Source of the DNA: Paraburkholderia youngii
GTDB taxonomy: Bacteria > Pseudomonadota > Gammaproteobacteria > Burkholderiales > Burkholderiaceae
Direction: 5' to 3'
Length of the DNA: 64,000 bases
NCBI RefSeq assembly: GCF_013366925.1
Contig: NZ_JAALDK010000001.1
Span: forward strand, 496,001-560,000
Positions 9,552-20,456 of this stretch are shown one piece after another. The translations under genes and the position numbers were made by a program. The stretch's first letter is position 1; each line of letters opens with the position of its first letter. The notes below the pieces were generated by a model that worked only from the letters and a program-made list of their open reading frames with translations, was not told where the DNA came from and made no database searches.

Positions 9552-11126
9552 TCAGGCCGCGGCCGCTTTGCTGGCGTGGTCGGCAGTGGGATCGGCGGCG
9601 AGACCGAAGTCTTCAGGGAAATGATCGAGCGCGGACAGCACCGGGAACGGCGTCATGCCGCCCATCGCGCACAGCGAACCGGACACCATCGTGTCGCACA
9701 GATCGCGCAGCAGTTGCACCTGACGCGTCGAGGTATCGCCATTACGAATCCGCTCGATCACTTCGACGCCGCGCGTCGAGCCGATCCGGCACGGTGTGCA
9801 TTTGCCGCACGATTCGAGCGCGCAGAAGTGCATCGCGTATTGCGCGAGCTCGGCCAGGTTCGACGTGTCATCATGCACGACGAGACCGCCGTGGCCGATC
9901 ACCGCGCCGACTGCCGCGTACGCTTCGTAGTCCATCGGGATGTCCCACTGGCTTTCCGGCAAATATGTGCCGAGCGGACCGCCGACCTGCACTGCGCGCG
10001 CCGGTCGGCCACTCGCGGTGCCGCCGCCGAAGTCGTCGAGCAGTTGGCGCAATGTCACGCCGAACGCGAGTTCGACGAGGCCGCCTCGCTTGATGTTGCC
10101 GGCCAGTTGGAACGGCAATGTGCCGCGCGAGCGGCCCATGCCGAAGTCCTTATAGAACGCCGCGCCGCGCGCGAAGATGATCGGCACCGTGGCGAGCGTG
10201 ATCACGTTGTTGATCACGGTGGGCTGGCCGTAGAGACCGACGAGGGCGGGCACCGGCGGCTTCGCGCGGACGATGCCGCGCTTGCCTTCGAGCGATTCCA
10301 GCATCGCGGTTTCTTCGCCGCACACGTACGAGCCCGCGCCTTTCGCGACGAACAGCTCGAAGCGCTGCCCGCTCGAGAGCACGCTGTCGCCGAGCCAGCC
10401 GGCTGTGCGCGCGCGGGCGATGGCCGCTTCGAGCGTCGCGATCGAGTGCGGGTATTCGCTGCGCACATAGATGTAGCCGACGGTTGCGCCAGTTACGATG
10501 CCCGCGATGATCATGCCTTCGATCAGCACATACGGATCGCTTTCCATCACCAGGCGATCGGAGAAGGTGCCCGAATCGCCTTCGTCGGCATTGCAGACGA
10601 CGTACTTCTGCGCGGCCTTCGCGCCGCGCACCGTGCGCCACTTGATGCCGGCCGGGAAGGCCGCGCCGCCGCGGCCACGCAGGCCGGATTGGATCAGCGC
10701 TTCGCACGCGGCATCGCCGTCGGTTTGCAGCGCGTTGCGTAGGCCTTCGAGGCCGCCATGTGCGACGTAGTCGTCGATGGACAGCGGGTCGGTGATGCCG
10801 ATCCGCGCGAAGGTCAGGCGCTGCTGCTTCTTCAGATACGGAATCTCGTCGACCACGCCGACGCGCCGCGCATGCTCGCCGCCGTCGACGAAGCCCGCGT
10901 CGAACAACGCAGCGACGTCTTCCACGTCGACATTCGCGTAGCCGATACGGCCTTCGGGCGTCGCGACTTCGACCAGCGGTTCGAGCCACAGCAACCCGCG
11001 CGAACCGTTGCGGATCAGTTCGATCGCCATGCCGCGGCGCGCGGCTTCGCTGGCGATGGCTTCGGCCAGCGCATCGGCGCCGAGCGCGAGCGCCGACGAA
11101 TCTCGCGGAACATAGATGCGCGTCAT
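9552..11126 (-). CDS. fdsB: NAD-dependent formate dehydrogenase beta subunit (FMN, NAD binding)
   Basis: The 524-residue NADH-forming diaphorase subunit, homologous to NuoF and HoxF. An N-terminal thioredoxin-like part (about residues 1-110) is followed by the glycine-rich NAD/FMN site GLRGRGGAAFPAGIKW, the CNADEGDSGTFSDR motif, and the [4Fe-4S] site ESCGKCTPCRIG near the C-terminus. Electrons from FdsA pass through it to NAD+. The ATG at 11126 overlaps the fdsG stop in an ATGA arrangement and has GGAGGTG ahead of it, indicating translational coupling. Confidence 0.96.
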   Translation of the reverse strand: MTRIYVPRDSSALALGADALAEAIASEAARRGMAIELIRNGSRGLLWLEPLVEVATPEGRIGYANVDVEDVAALFDAGFVDGGEHARRVGVVDEIPYLKKQQRLTFARIGITDPLSIDDYVAHGGLEGLRNALQTDGDAACEALIQSGLRGRGGAAFPAGIKWRTVRGAKAAQKYVVCNADEGDSGTFSDRLVMESDPYVLIEGMIIAGIVTGATVGYIYVRSEYPHSIATLEAAIARARTAGWLGDSVLSSGQRFELFVAKGAGSYVCGEETAMLESLEGKRGIVRAKPPVPALVGLYGQPTVINNVITLATVPIIFARGAAFYKDFGMGRSRGTLPFQLAGNIKRGGLVELAFGVTLRQLLDDFGGGTASGRPARAVQVGGPLGTYLPESQWDIPMDYEAYAAVGAVIGHGGLVVHDDTSNLAELAQYAMHFCALESCGKCTPCRIGSTRGVEVIERIRNGDTSTRQVQLLRDLCDTMVSGSLCAMGGMTPFPVLSALDHFPEDFGLAADPTADHASKAAAA

Positions 11127-11608
11127 GCCGGCACCTCCACGCGTTTGCTGGCTGCGGCGAGCAGCGCGTCGAATTTCTGTGGCGTAACGCGTGCGTGCAG
11201 CGTGCCGTTCAGCATCATCGCCGGCGACAGCGCGCATTGGCCGAGGCAGTACACCGATTCGAGCTCAACCGTCGCGCCGTCATGGTGACCGGTGTCAAAG
11301 CGACAACCCGTGTGCGCCTCGATGTGCGGGGCGAGCGCCTCGGTGCCCATGCTGCGGCATGCTTCGGCGCGGCACAGCTGTACCGTGACGGGCGCGGCCG
11401 GCGTGGTGCGGAAGTGATGGTAGTAGGTGATGACGCCGTGCACTTCCGCGCGCGACAGGTTCAACGCGCGGGCGAGCGGTCCGACTGCGGCAGGTGGCAC
11501 AAAGCCGAGTTCGTCCTGGATCGCATGCAGGATCGTCATGAGCGTGCGGCCCGGTTGCGCGTGTCGTTGCACGAGCTGATCCGGCGCCGTGGCGAGAGAA
11601 TCGTCCAA
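11123..11608 (-). CDS. fdsG: NAD-dependent formate dehydrogenase gamma subunit ([2Fe-2S], NuoE-like)
   Basis: First gene of the fds operon, 161 residues, homologous to NuoE. The four [2Fe-2S] ligands are in CRAEACRSMG and, about 36 residues later, CLGQC. The helical region ILHAIQDELGFVP is typical. A TTG at 11608 was chosen as start because GGAGGA lies eight bases upstream and the protein then begins about where homologues do. An in-frame ATG at 11650 has no ribosome binding site and would add 14 residues inside the promoter region. The minus-strand promoter lies in the gap shared with the divergent regulator. Confidence 0.92.
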   Translation of the reverse strand: MDDSLATAPDQLVQRHAQPGRTLMTILHAIQDELGFVPPAAVGPLARALNLSRAEVHGVITYYHHFRTTPAAPVTVQLCRAEACRSMGTEALAPHIEAHTGCRFDTGHHDGATVELESVYCLGQCALSPAMMLNGTLHARVTPQKFDALLAAASKRVEVPA

Positions 11609-11627
11609 AGTGGGGGCTCCTCCAAAG

Positions 11628-11748
11628 CGATATATGCACTTGTTATTCATAATATGTGCACGTATGCTTCGCTTATTCGATATGGTATAGCCGAAAGATA
11701 GGCGGGCTAACCGGCGCGTGCAATAGGAAACGGTCAAACATATATGGT
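11628..11748. promoter_or_regulatory. fds divergent control region with four ATATG elements
   Basis: The gap between fdsG and the divergent regulator holds AT-rich elements centred on ATATG at 11630-11636, 11650-11656, 11680-11685 and 11740-11746. TGCAC at 11635-11639 faces GTGCA at 11656-11660 as an inverted pair, and TTATTC occurs twice just before an ATATG. ModE boxes of other bacteria are built from TATA-containing half sites, which fits a ModE-type head on the neighbouring regulator. The pairing of elements into operators is inferred. Confidence 0.45.
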
Positions 11749-12823
11749 CAGGATCGAATGTCAGGTCGAGCTGGTCGTGAAGGGTGCGGACGGCCGCGAG
11801 GCCAGCCTGTCTGACGTGGTGCCGCTACTCGCGCTTGTCGATGAATCTGGCAGCATTGCGCAGGCGGCGGCGCTTAAGGGTTTGTCCTACCGGCACGCGT
11901 GGGGTTTGCTGCGCAGCATCGAGGAGCGGCTTGGCGGTCCGCTGATAGCGAAAGAGCGGGGGCGCGGCTCGGTTTTGTCCGACCTCGGACACGCGGTGCT
12001 GCATGGGCAGCGGCTCTGCGGTGAGCGGCTCGACGGCAATCTGCAGGCGCTCGCGAGCGAAGTGGCGAGCGATCTGAACCGCTGGCTCGCGCCCCCCACC
12101 GATAACGTGCGCATCCACGCGTCGCACGGTTATGCGGTGGCCGCGCTCGTGACTGCACTAGTCGCCAACGATCTGCCGGTCGAGATCAAGTACCGCGACG
12201 GCGCCGACGCGGTCAGCGCGCTCGCGCGCGGCGAGTGCGATCTGGCGGGCTTTCACCTGCCGCTCGGCGAGTTTCGCGCGGTGTGCGCCGATACCTACCG
12301 GCGCTGGCTCGATCCGCAACGGCATGTGCTCGTGCATCTGACCCGGCGCAAGCAAGGGCTCTTCATCGGCAAGGGCAATCCCAAGGGAATCGGTGGGCTC
12401 GGCGATCTGGCGCGCGACGACATCCGTTTCGTCAACCGCCAGCCCGGCTCGGGTACGCGGATGCTGCTCGATCTCGCGCTGCGACAGATCGGGGTGGACC
12501 CGGACCGCGTGAACGGCTATGCGTCGACCGAGCTGACGCACTCCGCGATCGCGGCGTTCGTCGCGAGCGGCATGGCGGACATAGGCTTCGGCGTGCAGCC
12601 CGCTGCGCATCATTTCGGGCTCGACTTCATTCCGATCGTCGACGAGGACTATTACTTCGCGTGCGACCGCGCGCACCTGTCACGCGCGCCGCTCGCGACG
12701 GTGATCAATCTGTTGCGCGGCAGCGCGTTTCACCATCGCGTCGAGCAGCTCGCCGGCTACGATCCGTGCGACTGCGGCAGGCTCGTCGATCTCGACGAGG
12801 GGCTCGGCGGCGCGCTAGCTTAA
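11744..12823 (+). CDS. ModE-type HTH regulator with PBP-like ligand domain, probable fds regulator
   Basis: A 359-residue transcription factor. Residues 1-105 form a LysR/ModE-like winged helix: the readable helix-turn-helix is GSIAQAAALKGLSYRHAWGL, followed by the wing GPLIAKERGRGS. Residues 115-345 resemble the PBP-like domain of molybdate-type binding proteins (VRIHASHGYAVAALV, FVNRQPGSGTRMLLD, IAAFVASGMADIGFG). It ends with a CDCG pair of cysteines. It is divergent from fdsG, the usual place of the fds regulator, so it probably senses formate, molybdate or another oxyanion. AGGAAA lies ahead of the ATG at 11744. Confidence 0.8.
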   Translation: MVRIECQVELVVKGADGREASLSDVVPLLALVDESGSIAQAAALKGLSYRHAWGLLRSIEERLGGPLIAKERGRGSVLSDLGHAVLHGQRLCGERLDGNLQALASEVASDLNRWLAPPTDNVRIHASHGYAVAALVTALVANDLPVEIKYRDGADAVSALARGECDLAGFHLPLGEFRAVCADTYRRWLDPQRHVLVHLTRRKQGLFIGKGNPKGIGGLGDLARDDIRFVNRQPGSGTRMLLDLALRQIGVDPDRVNGYASTELTHSAIAAFVASGMADIGFGVQPAAHHFGLDFIPIVDEDYYFACDRAHLSRAPLATVINLLRGSAFHHRVEQLAGYDPCDCGRLVDLDEGLGGALA

Positions 12824-12952
12824 CGGCGGCGTAAGAGCTCGTAATCAGAAACTCGATGGCGCTCGGCGCGCGCTGCTGCGCGGCAAGCCGGTTTCGGCTA
12901 CTCTCTTGGCTTCGTATCCGCTCTAACCGCGCGGCAAGCGCGCCGAACCAAC

Positions 12953-13219
12953 ATGAAAGCTCTTTTCCACGCATGCGCCGCCGCTGCCGCGGCTGGTGTG
13001 CTCTGTGCCACCGTCTCCGTCGCTTTCGCGCAAAACTCGCCTGGCGTGCCGGGGGGCATTCTGAACGATGAATTCCGCCTCAACGAGCATCCGCAGATGC
13101 CGTTCGCCGCGTCCGCGCCGTCGGACAAGTATCAGCACGGCAAACGATCGGCAGCGCGCAAGCGCGGTGACATGGGCGATCCGAGCGGCTGCAATCTGCA
13201 GTGCCCGAAGGACGACTAA
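12953..13219 (+). CDS. Small exported hypothetical protein
   Basis: An 88-residue protein with a clear Sec signal peptide: MKALFHACAAAAAAG followed by a hydrophobic core and an AFA-Q cleavage site near residue 26. The mature part of about 62 residues is polar, has a basic stretch HGKRSAARKRGD, and ends with GCNLQCPKDD, so it has two cysteines that could form one disulphide in the periplasm. I do not recognise a family. It is transcribed alone, with a gene remnant and ssrA to its right. Confidence 0.7.
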   Translation: MKALFHACAAAAAAGVLCATVSVAFAQNSPGVPGGILNDEFRLNEHPQMPFAASAPSDKYQHGKRSAARKRGDMGDPSGCNLQCPKDD

Positions 13220-13554
13220 GGAACGGCGCGGGCTTCGCCCGAGCTTCGAGGTTTGACGCAACGCCGGTCCTTGGGCCGGCGTTGTGCTTTGTGGCGGGTG
13301 CAATGGTGGCGCAGTTTGCGGACCGGCTGTGTCCTTGAAGCCGTCCCTTTGCATCGCCGGCTTGCTTGTCGGCCGCGTAGTGGTGCAGCGGATGGCCCTT
13401 GTACGCCCATCGCTGCTTGCCGTCCGAGCTTGGGATTAGAGTCCAGTCGCCCGACGGCTTGTCGGCCGGCCCCGCCGTGGCCGCCGGCCAGTTGCTCATG
13501 CAGCCGGCGGTGCTACCGGGTCATGTTGTTGGTCGCGGACGGTACTGAAAATAG
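13220..13554. other. Intergenic stretch holding only a gene remnant
   Basis: About 335 bases lie between the small exported protein and the ssrA terminator. The only recognisable content is the COG4315 remnant on the minus strand described separately. A short GC hairpin (near 13261-13284, with GCCGG arms) follows the exported gene but has only a weak T run, so it is at best a poor terminator. Confidence 0.4.
13325..13520 (-). pseudogene. Remnant of a COG4315 (PF03640) secreted lipoprotein gene
   Basis: On the minus strand one frame reads AGCMSNWPA, then SGDWTLIPSSDGKQRWAYKG, then HPLHHYAADKQAGDAKG. These are the hallmarks of the COG4315 repeat: Cys-x-x-x-Trp-Pro, GDW, QWAYKGHPLY. The next expected motif, GFKD, continues in another frame from about 13342, so there is a frameshift after GDAKG. 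An in-frame TGA precedes the fragment, and the signal peptide and first repeat are missing. It is a truncated, frameshifted remnant with no ribosome binding site. Confidence 0.6.
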
Positions 13555-13587
13555 AAAACCCCGGCAGCGTGAAGCTACCGGGGTTTT
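13555..13587 (-). terminator. Intrinsic terminator of ssrA
   Basis: Immediately downstream of the tmRNA 3' end on the minus strand, AAAACCCCGG and CCGGGGTTTT arms form a hairpin with a GTGA loop and a T run. Confidence 0.85.
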
Positions 13588-13620
13588 TCGGAGCCGTTCA
13601 TTGCGAACGTGCCAGGTGTT

Positions 13621-13990
13621 TGGTGGAGGCGGCGGGAATCGAACCCGCGTCCAGAAGTCCTCTACGACCAGTTCTACATGTTTAGTTCTGTCTTTTGATT
13701 TAACCGCAGCGACGCGGACGAACACGCTGCGCTACGGCGATTCACTAGATTTTCGACCCGGACGTCGTGACGCCGCCAAGGCTTAACTGACGTATATGAC
13801 CTCTGTCGGTATTGCTACCGGTCTTGCGACACTAGCCCGTCAGTGAACTAGGCAGAGGACGGCGGCCCTTAGGCTGCCAGTGCGAACGTATCGTCGTTTG
13901 CAGTTACGTTTTTCCCATTGATTAACGAGGTGACGGGTCCTCGACATGCCCTAGCCGCTTCGCAACCCCTGTCGAAACCAGGTCGCCCCC
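13621..13990 (-). ncRNA. ssrA: Transfer-messenger RNA (tmRNA)
   Basis: A 370-base tmRNA that rescues stalled ribosomes and tags the incomplete peptide for proteolysis. The 5' end GGGGGCGACCTGGTTTCGAC and the 3' end with the T-arm GGGTTCGATTCCCGCC and terminal CCA pair to form the acceptor stem. The tag reading frame at 13869-13901 starts from the resume codon GCA and encodes ANDDTFALAA before TAA, the tag expected for Burkholderia. Pseudoknot-like GC segments fill the middle. ssrA 3' ends often serve as integration sites, but no integrase or duplicated end is present. Confidence 0.97.
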
Positions 13991-14077
13991 GCGGTTCGTT
14001 GCTCACATATATGAGCCAAAGGAGATTTTACAATAGATTGACGGCACGGGTCGCACGCATTGGCTGGCCGGACCTGG

Positions 14078-14791
14078 TCAGACAATGTCGCGCAGCAGCG
14101 TCTGCAACTCGGCCGTCGACTCCACCACGTGTTGCGCGTGCCACCGTGTCGGCGGAATGTCGTTGCCGCAATAGCCGTACGCGGCGGCGACGGTCTTCAT
14201 GCCGGCAGCAAAACCGGCCTGCACGTCGCGCAGATCGTCGCCGATATAGACGACGCGCTCCGGCGCGATGTCCAGCTCACGCGCCGCGTGCAGCAGCGGC
14301 GCGGGGTGCGGCTTCGAATGTGGGGTCGTGTCGCCGCTCACCACGCAGCCGGCGCGCTCCTCGAGCCCGAGTTGCGCGACGAGCGGTTCGGTGAGCCGCG
14401 CGACCTTGTTCGTGACGATGCCCCAGCGCACGCCGCGCGCGTCGAGTTCGTCGAGCACTTCCGCGATGCCCGGAAAGAGCGTCGTCTCGATGCACAGGTC
14501 CGCTTCGTAGTTCGCGAGAAACTCCTCGCGCATCGATGCGAATTCGTGATGATCGGGCCCGATGCCGAACGCGCCGCAGATCAGTCCGCGCGCTCCGGCC
14601 GAGGCGAGCGGGCGCAGCTTCTCGAGCGGCACCATCTCGAGTCCCCGGTCGTGGCGCATTTTATTGACGGCTGCCGCGAGGTCGGGCGCCGTGTCGGCAA
14701 GCGTGCCGTCGAGGTCGAAAAGCACGGCGAGGCAAAAGCCGAGCGTGTCGTCGTTGTCTTCGCGTTGCGGCAGGGGAGTCGGGTCGCTCAT
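14078..14791 (-). CDS. gph: Phosphoglycolate phosphatase (HAD superfamily)
   Basis: A 237-residue HAD hydrolase that dephosphorylates 2-phosphoglycolate. Motif I is FDLDGTLADT near residue 25, motif II is IVTNK, and motif IV is VVYIGDDLRDVQAG. The helical cap lies between motifs I and II. It follows ubiG by 41 bases in the same direction, a pairing common in Burkholderia. The start at 14791 places motif I at the usual depth. Gph-like enzymes next to ubiG are sometimes promiscuous phosphatases, so substrate specificity is by family. Confidence 0.9.
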   Translation of the reverse strand: MSDPTPLPQREDNDDTLGFCLAVLFDLDGTLADTAPDLAAAVNKMRHDRGLEMVPLEKLRPLASAGARGLICGAFGIGPDHHEFASMREEFLANYEADLCIETTLFPGIAEVLDELDARGVRWGIVTNKVARLTEPLVAQLGLEERAGCVVSGDTTPHSKPHPAPLLHAARELDIAPERVVYIGDDLRDVQAGFAAGMKTVAAAYGYCGNDIPPTRWHAQHVVESTAELQTLLRDIV

Positions 14792-14832
14792 TGTTCGTTT
14801 CGGATACGGCGGATCGGGGCGGTTCTGGCAGG

Positions 14833-15531
14833 TCAGGCGTCGCGGCGACAGGCGAGCATATAGTTGACGCTCGTGTCGGACGACAGCGCGAAATGCTTGC
14901 TGAGCGGGTTGTACACGATGCCCTTGATGTCGGCCGTGCGCAGATCGGCGGCGCGCACGAAGCCGGCGAGTTCCGACGGGCGGATGAAGCGCGCGTAGTC
15001 GTGCGTGCCCTTCGGCAGCATTCGTGCGATGTATTCGGCGCCGATCACCGCGAACAGATACGACTTCACGTTGCGGTTCAGCGTGGAGAAAAACACCCAC
15101 CCGCCCGGCTTCACGAGATTCTTGCAGGCCTCGACGATCGCGGCCGGCTGGGGCACGTGCTCGAGCATTTCCATGCAGGTGACCACGTCATAGGTGCCCG
15201 GTTCGCGCGCGGCCAGCGCCTCGGCCGCGATTTCTTCGTAATCGACAGTTACACCGCTTTCAAGGCTGTGAAGATCGGCGACGCCGAGTGCCTGCGTCGA
15301 CAGGTCGATGCCCTTAACATGCGCGCCCAAGCCTGCCATCGATTCCGACAGGATGCCGCCGCCGCAACCGATATCGAGCACCTTTTTGCCGGCGAGATGC
15401 GCGTGCGCGTCGATCCAGCGCAGGCGAATTGGATTCAGTTCGTGCAGTGGTTTGAATTCGGCGTTCGGGTCCCACCAACGATGCGCGAGGTCGCTGAATT
15501 TCTGTAGTTCGTGGGGATCGGCGTTGGTCAT
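14833..15531 (-). CDS. ubiG: Ubiquinone biosynthesis O-methyltransferase
   Basis: A 232-residue SAM-dependent methyltransferase that carries out both O-methylations of ubiquinone synthesis. The N-terminal family signature [20 protein letters not shown], the SAM motif [14 protein letters not shown] near residue 51, and the [13 protein letters not shown] post-motif are all present. Length matches the family. It is the first gene of a ubiG-gph unit, downstream of ompA and separated from it by the ompA terminator. Confidence 0.96.
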   Translation of the reverse strand: MTNADPHELQKFSDLAHRWWDPNAEFKPLHELNPIRLRWIDAHAHLAGKKVLDIGCGGGILSESMAGLGAHVKGIDLSTQALGVADLHSLESGVTVDYEEIAAEALAAREPGTYDVVTCMEMLEHVPQPAAIVEACKNLVKPGGWVFFSTLNRNVKSYLFAVIGAEYIARMLPKGTHDYARFIRPSELAGFVRAADLRTADIKGIVYNPLSKHFALSSDTSVNYMLACRRDA

Positions 15532-15719
15532 GGCGAAGGCTGCCTCGATGAAAGCGGTGAGCGGACGCTCGAGGATAAACTCTGAGTATATAGGGCAAGA
15601 GAAAGAGCGGCAAAAGCGCGCCAGCGAGCGGCTGCCAATCCGAGCTGCGAGCCGCTAGTAGCGGAACGGGGTGTTCCTCCGCCGCGCATCACGCCACGTG
15701 GCGGCACCCGCACATAAAA

Positions 15720-15743
15720 AAAGCCCCGCCGAAGCGGGGCTTT
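15720..15743 (-). terminator. Intrinsic terminator of ompA
   Basis: AAAGCCCCGC and GCGGGGCTTT arms around a CGAA tetraloop. On the minus strand the stem is followed by a run of T residues, directly downstream of the ompA stop. Confidence 0.9.
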
Positions 15744-15766
15744 CGATACTGCGGTAATTTTCCAGC

Positions 15767-16414
15767 TTACTGCTTCGGCGTACCGACAACTTCGACTTCC
15801 ACGCGGCGGTCCGGTGCGAGGCAGGCGATGAGTTGCTTGCGGTTCTTCTGGTTGCAACCGGTGGTAACCGGGTTGCGGCGGCCCTTGCCTTCCGTGTAGA
15901 TACGGTTGGCTTCGACGCCCTTACTGACCAGGAAGGCCTTCACAGCTTGAGCACGACGCAGCGACAGACGGTCGTTGTAAGCGTCCGAACCGATGCGGTC
16001 GGTGTGGCCCGTAGCAACGACGACTTCGAGGTTGATGCCTTGGATCTTCGATGCCAGTTCGCTCAGACGTTCCTTGCCAGCCGGCTTCAGGATTGCCTTG
16101 TCGAAGTCGAACAGCGCATCAGCTTGATACGTAATCTTTTCGCTGGAGATTGCCGGGGCCGGAGCGACCGGTGCCGGCGGGGTCGGAGCCTGAGCAACCA
16201 GAGCGCCGTCGCACTTGGCGTTAGCCGTTGCGGGCGTCCAGAATGCATCGCGCCAGCAAAGCTCGTTCGTGCCGTTCATCCACACGTATTCGCCAGTACC
16301 ATTCACCCAGTTGTCGTTGGTAGCTTGTCGCGACGCCGGCACCGACTGCGCCATGGCGGATGCAGCCATAACTGCGGTAGCTGCAATGAACGCGAGCTTT
16401 GAAAGTTTATTCAT
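15767..16414 (-). CDS. OmpA-family outer membrane protein
   Basis: A 215-residue exported protein. Residues 1-22 form a signal peptide ending AMA-Q. A short N-terminal part with EYVWMNGTNELCWRD replaces the eight-strand barrel of enterobacterial OmpA. A proline/alanine linker (about residues 75-90) leads to the C-terminal peptidoglycan-binding OmpA domain with LFDFDKAILKPAG and VVVATGHTDRIGSDAYNDRL. It probably tethers the outer membrane to the cell wall. GAGAGGAGAAAT before the ATG is a very strong ribosome binding site, consistent with an abundant protein. Confidence 0.93.
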   Translation of the reverse strand: MNKLSKLAFIAATAVMAASAMAQSVPASRQATNDNWVNGTGEYVWMNGTNELCWRDAFWTPATANAKCDGALVAQAPTPPAPVAPAPAISSEKITYQADALFDFDKAILKPAGKERLSELASKIQGINLEVVVATGHTDRIGSDAYNDRLSLRRAQAVKAFLVSKGVEANRIYTEGKGRRNPVTTGCNQKNRKQLIACLAPDRRVEVEVVGTPKQ

Positions 16415-16889
16415 ATTTCTCCTCTCGAAATTGAGATTACCGCAGGTTTACTGCGAGCCTGTTGACGGATGACCAGTCATACATTGCTCGAAGTATAACA
16501 TTGGTGCGGAACAAAAACCGGCTGTATAGACTTCGAGCAGTGTCTGACTCTTTGTGCGTTGGCATTTTGCCATATCGTTCCCCTCCGACGAAAAAAAAAT
16601 CTGCCCCCATTCAAATCCCCCTCCAAATGTGGTGCATGCGCAACAAATGTTTTCGTCTGAGCGGTCCGCCGGCTCTGGCTGAGCGGGAATTGGCCCTACG
16701 CAGGAATCGAGCCTGGTGAGCCTGAAAGTGCGGGATCGGCGAGGTGTTGGCGGGTGCCCCTCTAATATGTATACGTACCTGCGTCGGGCGCGGATGCGTG
16801 GCATGTTAGAATCGCGTGATGCGTTGCGCCTGCAATGCTTACGCGAAGTTGCGGCGAACCCCCGCCTTCGCACGTAAAAGATACGGATA
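16415..16889. promoter_or_regulatory. Intergenic region between ompA and gyrA
   Basis: About 475 bases with no gene seen. It must hold the divergent promoters of ompA and gyrA. A TAGAAT at 16807-16812 is a plausible -10 for gyrA but lacks a good -35. On the minus strand TATACT near 16490-16495 could serve ompA. A homopolymeric A run lies near 16590-16600. The middle of the region is otherwise featureless. Confidence 0.4.
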
Positions 16890-19520
<2,631 letters not shown>

Positions 19521-19641
19521 TCCGTGCCAGCGGCTTTCAGTCTCAGTTAATACGTTGAAGCTACGCTGCGGGTCAACGCGTATCAGGCCGGTACGCTTTC
19601 CCGTGCGGCGTGCGGTTCAAGTTAATTTCTCTTAGGGAGTA

Positions 19642-20250
19642 ATGATGCAAAAACGATTCAAACAACTGATGTTGCTGGCTGCCATCGTGCCGACCTTCGC
19701 CATGGCTCAAGCGCTGCAGAACCAGGCGCCCGCAGCTCCGGCTGCCGCAGCAGCACCGGTTGATCCGGCCAAGCAAGCTGCCATCAAGGACCTGCTCGAC
19801 GCCATCGACGCGCAGAAGCTGGTTGGCGCAATCGGCAATAGCGCGCAGATGCAGGCCAAGCAGCTCGTGCCGGCAATCCTGTCGGACGCGCTGACCGAGA
19901 ACAAGACGATGACGGACAAGCAGAAGCAGGCCGCCGTGCCGACGCTGCAGAAGAACGCGGTGCCGAAGCTGGTGGACGCGGCAGGCCAGGTCTTCGCAAC
20001 CGACGGCTTCCGTCAGGACGCGATGCAAGCTCAGTACGATGCATACGCGAAGTACTACAGCGTGTCGGAAATCAAGGACCTGACCACGTTCTACAAGAGC
20101 CCGACCGGACGCAAGTTTATCCAGGTGCAAGACCAGGTTGGCCGCGACGTCGTGAACGGTCTGATGCAGAAGTACATGCCGGAATCGATCAAGGCAACGC
20201 GTGACCAGGCCGACAAGGAAGTCGCATCGGTCAAGCCGGCTGCCAAGTAA
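19642..20250 (+). CDS. Exported DUF2059 domain protein
   Basis: A 202-residue protein with a signal peptide (MMQKRFKQLMLLAAIVPTFA, cleavage after AMA). An alanine/proline-rich linker follows, then a helical DUF2059 domain with the conserved ending DLTTFYKSPTGRKFIQVQ. The biochemical role is unknown; the protein is expected in the periplasm. AGGGAG lies ahead of two adjacent ATGs at 19642 and 19645. This gene sits between gyrA and serC in many Burkholderia. Confidence 0.85.
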   Translation: MMQKRFKQLMLLAAIVPTFAMAQALQNQAPAAPAAAAAPVDPAKQAAIKDLLDAIDAQKLVGAIGNSAQMQAKQLVPAILSDALTENKTMTDKQKQAAVPTLQKNAVPKLVDAAGQVFATDGFRQDAMQAQYDAYAKYYSVSEIKDLTTFYKSPTGRKFIQVQDQVGRDVVNGLMQKYMPESIKATRDQADKEVASVKPAAK

Positions 20251-20338
20251 ATTCCGCTCGCAGGCCGCGCTAATCAGCCGGCCTGTCGCCGCGCCCATTG
20301 GGCCACCCGGCGTGGCGGGTTGGCGGCGACAATGCGAT

Positions 20339-20380
20339 AATGGCCGTTTGCGCACTGGCGCAGACGGCCATTTTCTTTTT
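20339..20380 (+). terminator. Intrinsic terminator of the DUF2059 gene
   Basis: AATGGCCGT and ACGGCCATT arms with an inner TGCGC/GCGCA stem around ACTG, followed by TTTTCTTTTT. It separates the DUF2059 gene from the serC unit, whose promoter must then lie between about 20380 and 20450. Confidence 0.88.
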
Positions 20381-20456
20381 CGGCGAGCCATTTCGCAGTT
20401 CTTTTCGCCGATTCCCGCGCGACTTCGTTATTTCACGCCCGCTTCCAGGACCTCAC

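Noticed and set aside
13621..13652. tRNA-like end (GGTTCGATTCCCGCC...CCA) considered as a separate tRNA
   Set aside because: It is the 3' acceptor/T-arm of ssrA; the matching 5' end and the tag frame are present upstream on the same strand.
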